Positions 45,834 to 55,223 of a stretch of 64,000 nt of DNA are shown in pieces; within the stretch, counting starts at the first letter, position 1, and each line of letters begins with the position of its first letter. The stretch covers positions 682,001 through 746,000 of the forward strand of contig NZ_MSCH01000003.1 of NCBI RefSeq assembly GCF_002954545.1, written 5' to 3'. A model generated the notes under the pieces. The model was not told the origin of the DNA. It ran no database searches and saw only the letters and a program-made list of their open reading frames with translations. The position numbers and the translations under genes are program-made. This stretch comes from Psychrosphaera saromensis (GTDB taxonomy: Bacteria > Pseudomonadota > Gammaproteobacteria > Enterobacterales > Alteromonadaceae).

Positions 45834-46835
45834 TTACCCCTCAACAAACGTTTCAATATCAATTACTTGTGGCAGGTAATATTTCTTATCTAACAATGTC
45901 CCTCGCCAATCATTTTTCCCATGTACGCTGGCTGTAACCTCGCGAATTAATTCAAATATAGCATCGACCGCACTATTACTTTCAATTTGTTCAGCCTTGA
46001 TCAGATGCACTTTCTGTTGCAAACGCGGAGCTACAATTTTGATACCTCTTATGTGCTTGCTTTGTTCTAAATGAAAGGTTGATGATGATGGACACACAAC
46101 TAAACCTAAACCCTGAGTGACAAAATGTAGGGTGGTCATCATTTGGCCAAATGCATCTTTAGTTTTCAGCTTTATTCCGGAATCGTCTGCTGTTTGCACT
46201 AATAACTTTGATAGGGCATCTTGTTTATCAGGCATAAATATTTCGTAGTTTTGTAAATCAACAAAAGGGATAGCTGAATATAATTTAAGTTCACTGTATG
46301 CTGGATTTTGAGGCTTTTCTGAAATATATAAAAACAGATCTTCACGGATTAATTCTATGACGTTCGCCTTAGAATCAAGGAACTCTGAGTCGTCGTAACA
46401 TAAGGCTATATCAATCTTGTTTTCTGATAGCCAATTATCGACGATATAAGAGGGGCCAACCCGAAACGTTAGTTCAATATTCTCATAACGATGTTCAATT
46501 TCATTGAGCAATTCCATTGATAAAACATTACATACTGACTGACTAAGGCCGACAACCACTTTACCTAAACATTCGTTTTCACTTTGGGTTACATCAGATT
46601 TGGCTATCTGTATTTGCATTAATATTTTTTTTGCGTGTTTTTCAAACTTAATGCCAGTTTCCGTTAATGTCATTCCACGGAAGTCGCGCTCAAATAACTT
46701 AACTTTTAATTCATGCTCTAAATTGGCCAGCTGTAAGCTAATGGCGGGTTGGGCAATATCGAGTTTTTTGGCCGCGGCGGTTATGCTTCTTTGTTCGGCT
46801 GTTGCTAAAAAATATTGTAACTGCTTAGTATTCAT
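45834..46835 (-). CDS. LysR-family transcriptional regulator
   Basis: 333-residue regulator. N-terminal winged helix-turn-helix (RSITAAAKKLDIAQPAISLQ, residues ~16-35) followed by a typical effector-binding domain. It is divergent from the amine oxidase gene across a 366-base region, the classic arrangement for a LysR activator of the neighbouring operon. The start overlaps the dyad listed below, which suggests autoregulation. Effector probably the operon's substrate or product (inference). Confidence 0.92.
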   Translation of the reverse strand: MNTKQLQYFLATAEQRSITAAAKKLDIAQPAISLQLANLEHELKVKLFERDFRGMTLTETGIKFEKHAKKILMQIQIAKSDVTQSENECLGKVVVGLSQSVCNVLSMELLNEIEHRYENIELTFRVGPSYIVDNWLSENKIDIALCYDDSEFLDSKANVIELIREDLFLYISEKPQNPAYSELKLYSAIPFVDLQNYEIFMPDKQDALSKLLVQTADDSGIKLKTKDAFGQMMTTLHFVTQGLGLVVCPSSSTFHLEQSKHIRGIKIVAPRLQQKVHLIKAEQIESNSAVDAIFELIREVTASVHGKNDWRGTLLDKKYYLPQVIDIETFVEG

Positions 46836-46836
46836 A

Positions 46837-46856
46837 TGATACCTAACCTAGTATCA
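46837..46856. promoter_or_regulatory. Putative LysR operator (perfect dyad)
   Basis: TGATAC-N8-GTATCA at 46837-46842 and 46851-46856 is a perfect 6-bp dyad with an 8-base spacer, directly upstream of the LysR start codon and covering its ribosome site (AGGT). LysR operators are short dyads of this kind. Position fits autorepression, and perhaps activation of the divergent operon from a further site not identified. Confidence 0.55.
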
Positions 46857-47074
46857 AATTTTACTAATACTCTGACTTTTAACCACTGTACTAACATCAC
46901 ATCACAACCTTATTAGTAGTATTCAATTTTATAATATCTTTATAAGAACCTTATAATTTTCATAGACTTTTTTGTCATTTTCTTTTTAGACAATGCAACC
47001 TCAGTGCCAAAAGCTCCTGCCCCCTTCCTGTAACAAAATTTACATTAGATAATCGTTTTAAAGCCCTTTGTTTT

Positions 47075-47105
47075 CAGGGGGTATATAAATAATGTTGACC
47101 CCCTG
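47075..47105 (+). promoter_or_regulatory. GC-rich hairpin upstream of the amine oxidase gene
   Basis: CAGGGGGT (47075-47082) and ACCCCCTG (47098-47105) form an 8-bp stem, 97 bases before the amine oxidase start. The loop is AT-rich (TATAAAT). In an AT-rich intergenic region of 366 bases it stands out. It could be a regulatory protein site or an attenuator-type leader structure. The remainder of the region 46857-47201 shows no gene. Confidence 0.4.
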
Positions 47106-47201
47106 CATATTATTTTACGTTCAAGGCTGCATAAGCTTTATATAGGATAAATCCATGATTTCTTGAGTTTTAATCATTGATTTTTAAGGTTCCCCTATAA
47201 T

Positions 47202-48791
47202 ATGAAAAATATCAGCAGAAGACAGTTTCTTACTTACGTTGGTGCTGTTGGCGGCTCTTCAGCATTACTCAAAACCAGTCTGGCCATGGGTTTAGTCAAT
47301 GAAGACCCTTATTCTGGCCCCGTTAAAGTTACACCTGCAACAGGAAAGAAAAAACCAACTGTGCTCATTTTAGGCTCCGGTATCGCTGGGCTATCAACGG
47401 CTTTTGAGTTGGAAAAAGCAGGTTACGAATGTACAATTTTAGAAGCATCATTTCGTGCTGGAGGCCGTAATTTAACGGTACGTAATGGCGATAAGATTGA
47501 TGAGATGGGTAATCCTCAAATCTGTCAGTTTGATAAACAAGAAAATTTATTCTTCAATTGCGGTCCCGCACGAATTCCTGGTCATCACCGTCGCTTGTTG
47601 CACTATTGTAAGGCACTAAATGTACCATTACAGGTCAAAGCTAACAGTAGCAAAATGGCTTACTTCCAGGATGATCAGTTTTTAGGTGGTAAACCTAAAC
47701 GTATTATTGAATACCACACAGATGCTCGTGGCTTAATGTCTGAGTTGTTATGGAAATCTGCAGACTCAAGTACTTTTGATCAAATGCTCGGCAAAGAAGA
47801 TGTTGAAAAGCTCATGTCTTTTTCCAAAGCATTTGGTGATTTAACCGAAAACGGAAAATACATAGGCAGCGAAAGAGCTGGTTCAACAACCGATAGAATG
47901 TTGGAGTTTCCAACCCCTCACGCTCCATTAGAATTAAAAGCGATGTTAGATAGCCGATTTTGGTATGGCGGTCTACTAGGTGCTGAATTATACGACTGGT
48001 GTGAACCTTTAATGGAACCACTTGGTGGTATGGATGCGGTAGTTAAAGGCTTCCTTAGAAATCTTAAAAAGCAGCCTACTTTAAATGCCCAGGTTAAGAA
48101 AATATATAACCGCGATAATGGTGTAGAAGTTACTTACGAAAAAGGCGGTAAGTTTCATACCGTACAAGCCGATTATTGTTTCAATAATATTCCAGCGTAT
48201 TTTATGGCCGGAATTGAAAACAACTTCACAACTAAATATCAAACCGCACTAAACAGTATTAAACGCGGACATTTATTCAAAATTGCTTACCAGATGAAAG
48301 AAAGATTTTGGGAGAAAGATGGAATTTATGGCGGCATTAGTTACTCAGCAGATCCAATCAGCCAAATCTGGTATCCATCACACGACATTAATGCACAAAA
48401 AGGTGTGTTGCTAGGTGCTTATACATGGGATCCCAAAATAAGCGCAATGTTTGAAGCGCTATCCCCTGCAGAACGTCTTAAAGTTGGTGCCATTTCTGGC
48501 GAAAAAATTCACCCAGGTTACAGCAAGAATATTGAAAACGGCATCAGTATTCCTTGGGGGCGCATGAATCATCAAATGGGCTGTGGCATGCGGATGAGTG
48601 AAGAAGACTTTGAAAAGTACTTCCACTTTTTACAAAAACCAGAAGGCCGTCACTTTATGATTGGCGACCAAATAAGTCATCACAGTGGCTGGCAAGAAGG
48701 TGCTTTAGCATCAAGCGAACAAGCTCTACAACAACTCAACAAATTACTGAGTGCCAGTGTTGATCAAGGGAGTAAAATTCATGTTAGTTAA
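47202..48791 (+). CDS. Tat-exported flavin amine oxidase/dehydrogenase
   Basis: 529-residue FAD flavoprotein of the monoamine oxidase family, exported in folded form. The N-terminus has the twin-arginine motif S-R-R-Q-F-L (residues 5-10) and a hydrophobic stretch. FAD binding is shown by G-S-G-I-A-G-L near residue 57 and the E-A-x-x-R-A-G-G-R signature; the C-terminus has FMIGDQISHHSGWQEGALASSE for the FAD pyrophosphate/amine region. Substrate unknown. The next gene, a cytochrome c overlapping by 11 bases, suggests that electrons go to cytochrome and not oxygen, as known for the nicotine dehydrogenase NicA2. Confidence 0.9.
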   Translation: MKNISRRQFLTYVGAVGGSSALLKTSLAMGLVNEDPYSGPVKVTPATGKKKPTVLILGSGIAGLSTAFELEKAGYECTILEASFRAGGRNLTVRNGDKIDEMGNPQICQFDKQENLFFNCGPARIPGHHRRLLHYCKALNVPLQVKANSSKMAYFQDDQFLGGKPKRIIEYHTDARGLMSELLWKSADSSTFDQMLGKEDVEKLMSFSKAFGDLTENGKYIGSERAGSTTDRMLEFPTPHAPLELKAMLDSRFWYGGLLGAELYDWCEPLMEPLGGMDAVVKGFLRNLKKQPTLNAQVKKIYNRDNGVEVTYEKGGKFHTVQADYCFNNIPAYFMAGIENNFTTKYQTALNSIKRGHLFKIAYQMKERFWEKDGIYGGISYSADPISQIWYPSHDINAQKGVLLGAYTWDPKISAMFEALSPAERLKVGAISGEKIHPGYSKNIENGISIPWGRMNHQMGCGMRMSEEDFEKYFHFLQKPEGRHFMIGDQISHHSGWQEGALASSEQALQQLNKLLSASVDQGSKIHVS

Positions 48792-49395
48792 ATCTGTTTT
48801 ATTATTTGGCTTATTACTTACTATTTCAAAACCATTATCCGCACAAGAGACTGCAACACCACAAGGTCTTGAATATTGTACGGTTTGTCATGGTAGCCAA
48901 TTAAAAGGCAATAGTAATATTGGCGCACCTAGACTCACTCAATTATCTCCTTGGTATGTTAACCGTCAATTGAAAAACTTTAGAGACGGCATTCGCGGTA
49001 ACCACCCAGAAGATAAAACGGGTGGTGAAATGATGGTTATGGTTTCACAGTTATCTGAACAAGAAATTGAAAATATTGTTGAATGGATAGCAAGTACAGA
49101 ATCGTCAAAACCAACTCCTAGCATTACAGCAAATCCTCATGATGGTGAAAAACTATTTCAAACTTGCGCTGCATGTCATGGCGCTGATGCTCATGGTAAC
49201 AAAGCATTAGGTGCACCTAATTTAAATGGATTAAATGACTGGTACATATTGACGCAACTTAATCATTTCCGTTCAGGTATTCGAGGCTCTGAAGAAGACG
49301 ATACCTACGGACAACAAATGAAAGCAGCAAGTGCTGTTATCACTTCAGATCAAGATGCAGCAGACCTTGCAGCTTATATAACTCAACTTAAATAA
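48781..49395 (+). CDS. Diheme cytochrome c (c4-like), periplasmic
   Basis: 204-residue exported protein with two c-type domains. Heme motifs are C-T-V-C-H (Cys33, Cys36, His37) and C-A-A-C-H (Cys129, Cys132, His133). Each is followed by a LNxWYxxxQLxxFRxGIRG repeat, showing internal duplication. Signal peptide ends near residue 21 (LSAQ). The ATG at 48781 has AGGGAG upstream and overlaps the oxidase gene by 11 bases; a longer reading from 48751 is unlikely. Probable electron acceptor for the amine oxidase. Confidence 0.93.
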   Translation: MLVKSVLLFGLLLTISKPLSAQETATPQGLEYCTVCHGSQLKGNSNIGAPRLTQLSPWYVNRQLKNFRDGIRGNHPEDKTGGEMMVMVSQLSEQEIENIVEWIASTESSKPTPSITANPHDGEKLFQTCAACHGADAHGNKALGAPNLNGLNDWYILTQLNHFRSGIRGSEEDDTYGQQMKAASAVITSDQDAADLAAYITQLK

Positions 49396-49414
49396 ACTTT
49401 TAGGAATATTTCTT

Positions 49415-49906
49415 ATGAAAAAGCACATTTTACTTACCGCTATGACACTACTTTCAGCGAGCGCAATGGCGGATGTAACTCGTCACGCTCTACCAAATAA
49501 CAGTACATTTCCAATTTCTAGAGCGGTAGAAGTGACAGCAGACACCGCATTAATTTTTCACAGCGGTATGGTGCCAGGTCCGGTAAACGCTGAAGCGAAA
49601 AAAGGTAGCCGTGAATACTACGGTGATACAGAAACTCAAGCACTAAACATATTTAAACGTTATGAAGTGTCTTTAAAAGAACTTGGTGTTGATTTTTCTG
49701 ACGTGATCAAAATGCAAGTATTCATCGTTGGCGACCCAGCTATGGATGGAAAAATGGACTTTTCAGGCTTTATGAAAGCTTATACAAAATACTTTGGTAC
49801 TAAAGAACAACCTAATAAACCTGCACGCTCAGCATTTCAAATTGCTGGTTTAGCTGGCGGTCCAAATATGCTTATCGAGATAGAAATGGTTCTCGCTAAG
49901 CCTTAA
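49415..49906 (+). CDS. RidA (YjgF/L-PSP) family protein with signal peptide
   Basis: 163-residue protein of the RidA family, whose best-known members hydrolyse reactive enamine/imine intermediates to keto acids plus ammonia. A signal peptide (MKKHILLTAMTLLSASAMA) makes it periplasmic, unusual for the family. The core has the FHSGMVPG strand, TQALNIFKRYEVSLKELG helix, and the C-terminal P-A-R-S-A-F (Arg of the active site) and I-E-I-E-M (Glu). An insert around KKGSREYYGD is seen. Placed after the amine oxidase and cytochrome, it is expected to process the imine product. Confidence 0.9.
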   Translation: MKKHILLTAMTLLSASAMADVTRHALPNNSTFPISRAVEVTADTALIFHSGMVPGPVNAEAKKGSREYYGDTETQALNIFKRYEVSLKELGVDFSDVIKMQVFIVGDPAMDGKMDFSGFMKAYTKYFGTKEQPNKPARSAFQIAGLAGGPNMLIEIEMVLAKP

Positions 49907-50018
49907 AAACGATTAACACGGTAGTTACCTAAATGCCGTGCGCTTAACATTCTAATAATAATAAAAAATATATAACTTTAATAAAAATAATAACTTTTAT
50001 CCTGCTAAGGGGAACATT

Positions 50019-52649
50019 ATGCTAACGCAAACTAAGTTAAGCAAAGCTATAAGAACGGCCTTAATAACATGCTCAATAGGCTCCGTTGCTGTCTCAACCG
50101 CCTACGCTGCAGAGGCAGAAGATGCCGTAGCTACCGACAATGCAGTTGAAAAGATTGTTATTACCGGCTCCCGTGGCGCGCCAAGATCGGTTGCCGATTC
50201 ACCAGTACCTGTTGACGTATTTAGTGAAGATGACCTAGCCGCGGTTCCTTTTTCAGACACCAATGATATTTTAAAAACATTAGTCCCATCTTACTCTTTA
50301 GAAAGACAACCTATTTCTGATGGTGCTTCATTTATTCGTCCTGCCTCATTACGTGGTATGCCAACAGATAAAACCTTAGTGTTAGTTAATGGTAAACGTC
50401 GTCACCGTTCTGCTTTAGTTCAAATTGGTGGTTCTGGTACTCAAGGTCCAGATATTGCGACCATTCCATCGTCAGCGCTTAAAGGTGTTGAGGTGTTACG
50501 TGATGGTGCTGCAGCACAATATGGTAGTGATGCTATCGCTGGTGTTATTAACTTTGCGTTAAAAGATAATAGTGAAGGTGGTTCGGTTTCAGTAACTACT
50601 GGTCAATATTATGAAGGCGACGGTGGACAAGTTAGCATTACTGGTAATTTAGGTTTTGCTCTTGGTGAGAAAGGGTTTATTAGTGTTTCTGGTGAATATT
50701 CAGATTCAGCAGCGACTTCGCGTTCAGAGCAATATTGTGAAGACTGGGCATGTGTTGATGTTGATGATCCTAACTTTCTAACTGGCCTTAATACTGGCGT
50801 ATCAGGTTTTACCGAGGAAGGCTTTATTGCTGGTTTAGACTCTGCCAATATTAATGGAGATGACGTTGTACAACCATGGGGACAACCAAATACTTCAGCT
50901 GCTCGTTTGTTCTTTAATTCAGGTTATGAAATTTCAGATACGATGAACTTCTATGCTTTTGGTAATTATTCTAAAAGTGAGGGCGATGGTGGCTTTTATT
51001 ATCGTTACCCAGGTAATGGCACAATTGAAGACATACGCCAAGAAGATGGTTCTCTTTACTCGCCATTAGAAAAATTCCCAGGTGGTTTCACGCCTAGATT
51101 TTTTGGTGATATTACTGACCTGTCATTTGTCGGTGGTTTAGAAGGTGAATTTGCCAACGAAATGACTTACGACGTAAGTGGTCGCTTTGGTTCAAACAAA
51201 ATTGAATATACATTAAAAAATACAGTTAACCCGTCAATGGGCGCAGCTTCTCCAACAGAGTTCACGCCAGGCGCTTTGATTAATGAAGAGTTACAATTCT
51301 CTGCAGACTTCACTAAATATCTAGAGCTAGGTTTATATTCAGATGTATTAGTTGCCTTTGGTCTTACCTACATGGAAGAAAGCTATGAACTAGAAGCTGG
51401 CGATGAAGCGTCTTATTCTGCAGGTGCTTATGCACTACCAGATCCTCATAATTTCTGTAATGATGACGGTACCACAACAGCTAATGGCTTAGCGGTTATT
51501 GCAAACGGCTCTACACTTGATTGCTCTGATAGCTCTGATGCCGTTTTCCAAGTTGTAGGTGTAGGTTCAAATGGTTTCCCTGGCTATTCACCTGATTACT
51601 CAGGTCTTTATGAAAGAGACATGGTTGGTGCGTACATTGATCTAAGTACCGACCTTACTGATGAGTTATTTGTGCAAACTGCATTCCGCTACGAAGACTA
51701 TTCCGACTTTGGTGATGAGTTAGTAGGTAAAGTTGCCTTTAAGTACAACTTAACAGAAGACTTTAATTTACGTGGTTCTGTCGGCACTGGTTTCCGTGCG
51801 CCAACACCTGGCCAACAAGGTACAACAAATGTTTCAACTCGTTTACCTGATGGTTTGCCAGTAGCAACGGGGTTATTTCCAGCCTCAAGTCCTGTAGGCC
51901 AAGCACTTGGTGCTGACCCTTTAACACCTGAAAAATCAGTGAACTACTCATTAGGCTTTACCGGTAATATTGATAAATTGAATCTTACTTTCGACTTATA
52001 CAGTATTGCGTTAGAAGATCGTTTTTACGCGGTTTCAACTAAAGATGTATCAACAGATACTACAAGTGGAGAAGCGTATGATAATTATATAGCGCTTGAA
52101 GCTGCTGGTGTTGACGGTGCAAATACAATTGGTGGAGTAAATTACTTCCAAAATGCATTTGATACTACTACTTCAGGTTTTGATTTTGTTGCTACTTACC
52201 AGTTAGATAATACGTTACTAACGGGTTCTGTAAACTATAACTCAACCGTAATAGATACAGACGTTAATGAAGTTTCAGCCTATTTAAATGCTGAAAATCA
52301 ATATGACTTAGAAAACTCTATTCCAAAATGGCGTACAGTTTTATCAGCTAAACATAACTTTGATGCGTTAACAGTTTTAGTACGCGGAAACTTTTATGGT
52401 TCGTATGATAATGCAATCGATTCTGATGCAACGGTAATTCAAACCTATGACCCAAGTGTGCTGTTCGATCTTGAGTTGTCTTACACTATCAGTGATAGTT
52501 TAAGTGTTTCTGGCGGAGCTCGTAATATTCTAGATACTTATCCGGATGAAGATGAAGGCGATGACTGTTGTGGTAATGTTTACTGGTCAAGCAATATTGT
52601 TGATTGGCAAGGTGGTTACTACTACGCTCGTTTGAACTATACATTCTAA
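50019..52649 (+). CDS. TonB-dependent outer-membrane receptor
   Basis: 876-residue receptor. Signal peptide (AYAAEAEDA cleavage near residue 31), TonB box-like region EKIVITGSRGA, plug domain (SLRGMPTDKTLVLVNGKRRH, then VEVLRDGAAAQYGSDAIAGVINF), and a beta-barrel ending in L-N-Y-T-F, with the usual aromatic C-terminus. Strong ribosome site AAGGGGA. It lies 112 bases after the RidA gene on the same strand. The link to the cluster suggests import of the oxidase substrate; specificity is not readable. Confidence 0.95.
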   Translation: MLTQTKLSKAIRTALITCSIGSVAVSTAYAAEAEDAVATDNAVEKIVITGSRGAPRSVADSPVPVDVFSEDDLAAVPFSDTNDILKTLVPSYSLERQPISDGASFIRPASLRGMPTDKTLVLVNGKRRHRSALVQIGGSGTQGPDIATIPSSALKGVEVLRDGAAAQYGSDAIAGVINFALKDNSEGGSVSVTTGQYYEGDGGQVSITGNLGFALGEKGFISVSGEYSDSAATSRSEQYCEDWACVDVDDPNFLTGLNTGVSGFTEEGFIAGLDSANINGDDVVQPWGQPNTSAARLFFNSGYEISDTMNFYAFGNYSKSEGDGGFYYRYPGNGTIEDIRQEDGSLYSPLEKFPGGFTPRFFGDITDLSFVGGLEGEFANEMTYDVSGRFGSNKIEYTLKNTVNPSMGAASPTEFTPGALINEELQFSADFTKYLELGLYSDVLVAFGLTYMEESYELEAGDEASYSAGAYALPDPHNFCNDDGTTTANGLAVIANGSTLDCSDSSDAVFQVVGVGSNGFPGYSPDYSGLYERDMVGAYIDLSTDLTDELFVQTAFRYEDYSDFGDELVGKVAFKYNLTEDFNLRGSVGTGFRAPTPGQQGTTNVSTRLPDGLPVATGLFPASSPVGQALGADPLTPEKSVNYSLGFTGNIDKLNLTFDLYSIALEDRFYAVSTKDVSTDTTSGEAYDNYIALEAAGVDGANTIGGVNYFQNAFDTTTSGFDFVATYQLDNTLLTGSVNYNSTVIDTDVNEVSAYLNAENQYDLENSIPKWRTVLSAKHNFDALTVLVRGNFYGSYDNAIDSDATVIQTYDPSVLFDLELSYTISDSLSVSGGARNILDTYPDEDEGDDCCGNVYWSSNIVDWQGGYYYARLNYTF

Positions 52650-52711
52650 CAGCTAAAAATAGCGCTTACCTTATACGTCACGGTCAGAAATAATAAGTGA
52701 CTAAATTGATA

Positions 52712-52741
52712 AAGCCGAGTGATAAATCACTCGGCTTTTTT
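52712..52741 (+). terminator. Intrinsic terminator closing the amine oxidase operon
   Basis: AAGCCGAGTGAT (52712-52723) pairs with ATCACTCGGCTT (52726-52737), perfect 12-bp stem with a 2-base apparent loop (longer in practice), then a run of T (52736-52741). Confidence 0.92.
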
Positions 52742-52834
52742 GTTATCTAAAAGTACTTATAAGTTACAAAAGCGATTCTAAAAACCACAATACAAGAACG
52801 GAACGCTAAATCATTTTCTAAACTAATCGCTAGT

Positions 52835-55219
52835 CTAAATAACCTTGATAAGGTTTTTCCATTCATCTCTGAATTTTTGCACCAGTTGCTTTTCACCAGT
52901 TAACTTATATTTTTCAATTAATTTTTTATCACTATATCCATCAATTACTTTATCTAAAATCATCTGTGGGTAAGTTAATTCTGGCCGTGCTTTTATAAAA
53001 AATGACATAGCTAACAAGCAAGTATCTAACGATCGATAAAAATGGCTAAAACACACTAAGTCACTTTTATCATGCTCAGCATCGGTTGTGTCTAATGAAA
53101 TATCATCTGTTAATAGCCTCAAGATTGTTTTAGTGCGCATATTCAATTGTTGTTCAAGTTTTAAGGTTTGTTGAAATCTAGATGTTAGTTGTTGCTGAAA
53201 AACAATCGCCGGCGGATTCAAAGCTTGAGCCATTAATAAAGAATATTCGCCAGTGGATGCTTGTGCTTTTAAACCTAAGCGTACCGATGTTAAATTGTTT
53301 TTTTGCCAAAACTTAACCAGGTTTTCAGCCATACCAAAACTGGTGGCTAAGAAATCAAAATCTTGTTTTATAAGAGCATCTTTCACTTTGCCTAATAATA
53401 AACTGCCTAATCCTTGCCCTTGTAATTCTGGGTGAATAGCGATCCGAATGATACGGCCGTATTTATATTTTCCAGCCTGTTTAAAACCAGAATGAGCCAA
53501 TAAAGACTGAGGGAGTAAATGGCCTTTTGGTCGTCGAGTGCCTTGCCAAATCTTTTCAGCGAGTTCGGGATCAAGATTTCCTTCTTCTGCTAATAATACC
53601 GCGCCTAATATTTTACTGTCGTGTTCCAAACAAAATATTTTAATGTTTGGACCATCTAATAAATTACGTAAATCGTTCGGTGTGGTTTTATAGTGAGCAT
53701 TTACTAACAAAGTGAATAATTGTTCTAACTGACTACCTTGATTAGATGCATCTTTTATTAGTTGTTCAGGTGTTACTGTTTTAAATAATATATTTTCAGA
53801 TTTTGATAAAATATTTTGCTTCAATAGTTTTGGTAATTGCCCATTGATCATTAACAAACGATTTATGTCTGACTCTAAAAAGTCATCTTCATTCCAACGA
53901 ATCGGTTGGTTCATTGTTAACTGTTTTACGTCATCAAATGTTCTATTTAACAGTGGCTTAAATTTATATTCAAAACCACGCCCGGTTCCTTCATAACCAT
54001 GAATGGTTGTAGCAAAAACCACAGCGTTACACTTTTCAATTAGCGGTAATAACATTTGAGTGGGGATAGCAGCCGCTTCATCCACTAATACTAAGTCGGC
54101 ATCCGCTAGTTTTTTTTCTAATTCATCTGGTGCAACAAATGTAAGTGAACCATAGTCAGTTACTATTTTATTGCTGTCAAAACTGTATTTAACACCGTAT
54201 TTCTCAAGACTTATCTTGCACAACTCAAACACCCCAACAATTGATTCTACGTGGGGTGCAGTTAATAAAACATGAAATTCACTTGATGTTTTTTCGGCGT
54301 TAATTAACAAACATCCCGCAAACAAACCTAGTGCGGATGATTTTCCTCGGCCACGGTCGGATTGTAAAACAACGGCCGTAGAATTAACAAATTCACCACT
54401 AAGGCACTGATTATTAATAATTTTATCATCAAATGACCATCCGTCAATTAGTGATTCACATAACGTATTTACAACATCTTTTTGATCTTGGGTCTTACAC
54501 AAATCATCACAAAACCCTTTAATATCAATAACATTAGGCATAACCATGTGTTTTTTGTCATTCATTATCGGGTACTTAACAATCCAATTATTTAGTTTTT
54601 CCAACTGGCATGTGCTTTGTTCATCATCAAAATCTCTTTTATTTAACCTTGTTGATTTACCATTTAAAGGTAAAAAACCATCACTTTGACTAATGGTCAA
54701 TATTGATTTTGACTGATTTAATTGATTGATGAAATATTCAATATAGTGATGACTAATCTGCTCTGGAGTAAAAGGTTCTACGCATAATCGATTATATTCA
54801 GGGTCTGTATAATCTATCCAGTCTGGTTGTTCCGGTGAAATAATAATACATACGCCACCGAGTTTAATTGTGCCGACAAGTGCCCCTAATGCATCTGGAT
54901 TTAACCCTGCGTAACTGTCGTAAATCAGCACGTCAGATTCTTGTCCCAACATTTTTTTGTATTGTTTTATCCGTATGTCGGTAATTTTATTGTGTATTTG
55001 TTTTTCAGTCTCGTTGAGAGGCTGTGTTGAATTTTCTGTCGGAGTAAGTGTTGGAGTAATTGTAGTTTGCTGATCGCCAAACCAAATTGTTTGTACTGGT
55101 TTATCCATTTGAGATAACCAAGTTTGAACTTGGTTACGCGCCCAACTTTGTTCACCTTTAACCCATAACAAACATCTCTGTTCTATTTGGGTTAAATGAT
55201 GAATAAGTTGGTTCAACAT
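52835..55219 (-). CDS. tmcA: tRNA(Met) cytidine acetyltransferase
   Basis: Makes N4-acetylcytidine at the wobble position of elongator tRNA-Met using acetyl-CoA and ATP or GTP. 794 residues, longer than E. coli TmcA (671). Visible: DUF1726-like N-terminal region, helicase-like domain with Walker A (DRGRGKSSALG) and DEAAAIP (motif II), and GNAT acetyltransferase domain (RIAIHPELQGQGLGSLLL). The C-terminal tRNA-binding tail is longer. It follows uvrD by only 4 bases on the same strand. Confidence 0.95.
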   Translation of the reverse strand: MLNQLIHHLTQIEQRCLLWVKGEQSWARNQVQTWLSQMDKPVQTIWFGDQQTTITPTLTPTENSTQPLNETEKQIHNKITDIRIKQYKKMLGQESDVLIYDSYAGLNPDALGALVGTIKLGGVCIIISPEQPDWIDYTDPEYNRLCVEPFTPEQISHHYIEYFINQLNQSKSILTISQSDGFLPLNGKSTRLNKRDFDDEQSTCQLEKLNNWIVKYPIMNDKKHMVMPNVIDIKGFCDDLCKTQDQKDVVNTLCESLIDGWSFDDKIINNQCLSGEFVNSTAVVLQSDRGRGKSSALGLFAGCLLINAEKTSSEFHVLLTAPHVESIVGVFELCKISLEKYGVKYSFDSNKIVTDYGSLTFVAPDELEKKLADADLVLVDEAAAIPTQMLLPLIEKCNAVVFATTIHGYEGTGRGFEYKFKPLLNRTFDDVKQLTMNQPIRWNEDDFLESDINRLLMINGQLPKLLKQNILSKSENILFKTVTPEQLIKDASNQGSQLEQLFTLLVNAHYKTTPNDLRNLLDGPNIKIFCLEHDSKILGAVLLAEEGNLDPELAEKIWQGTRRPKGHLLPQSLLAHSGFKQAGKYKYGRIIRIAIHPELQGQGLGSLLLGKVKDALIKQDFDFLATSFGMAENLVKFWQKNNLTSVRLGLKAQASTGEYSLLMAQALNPPAIVFQQQLTSRFQQTLKLEQQLNMRTKTILRLLTDDISLDTTDAEHDKSDLVCFSHFYRSLDTCLLAMSFFIKARPELTYPQMILDKVIDGYSDKKLIEKYKLTGEKQLVQKFRDEWKNLIKVI

Positions 55220-55223
55220 AAAG

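Noticed and set aside
47202-52649. Possibility that the cluster is a siderophore or iron system
   Set aside because: No siderophore synthase, iron-binding protein or exbBD is present; the receptor alone cannot support it.
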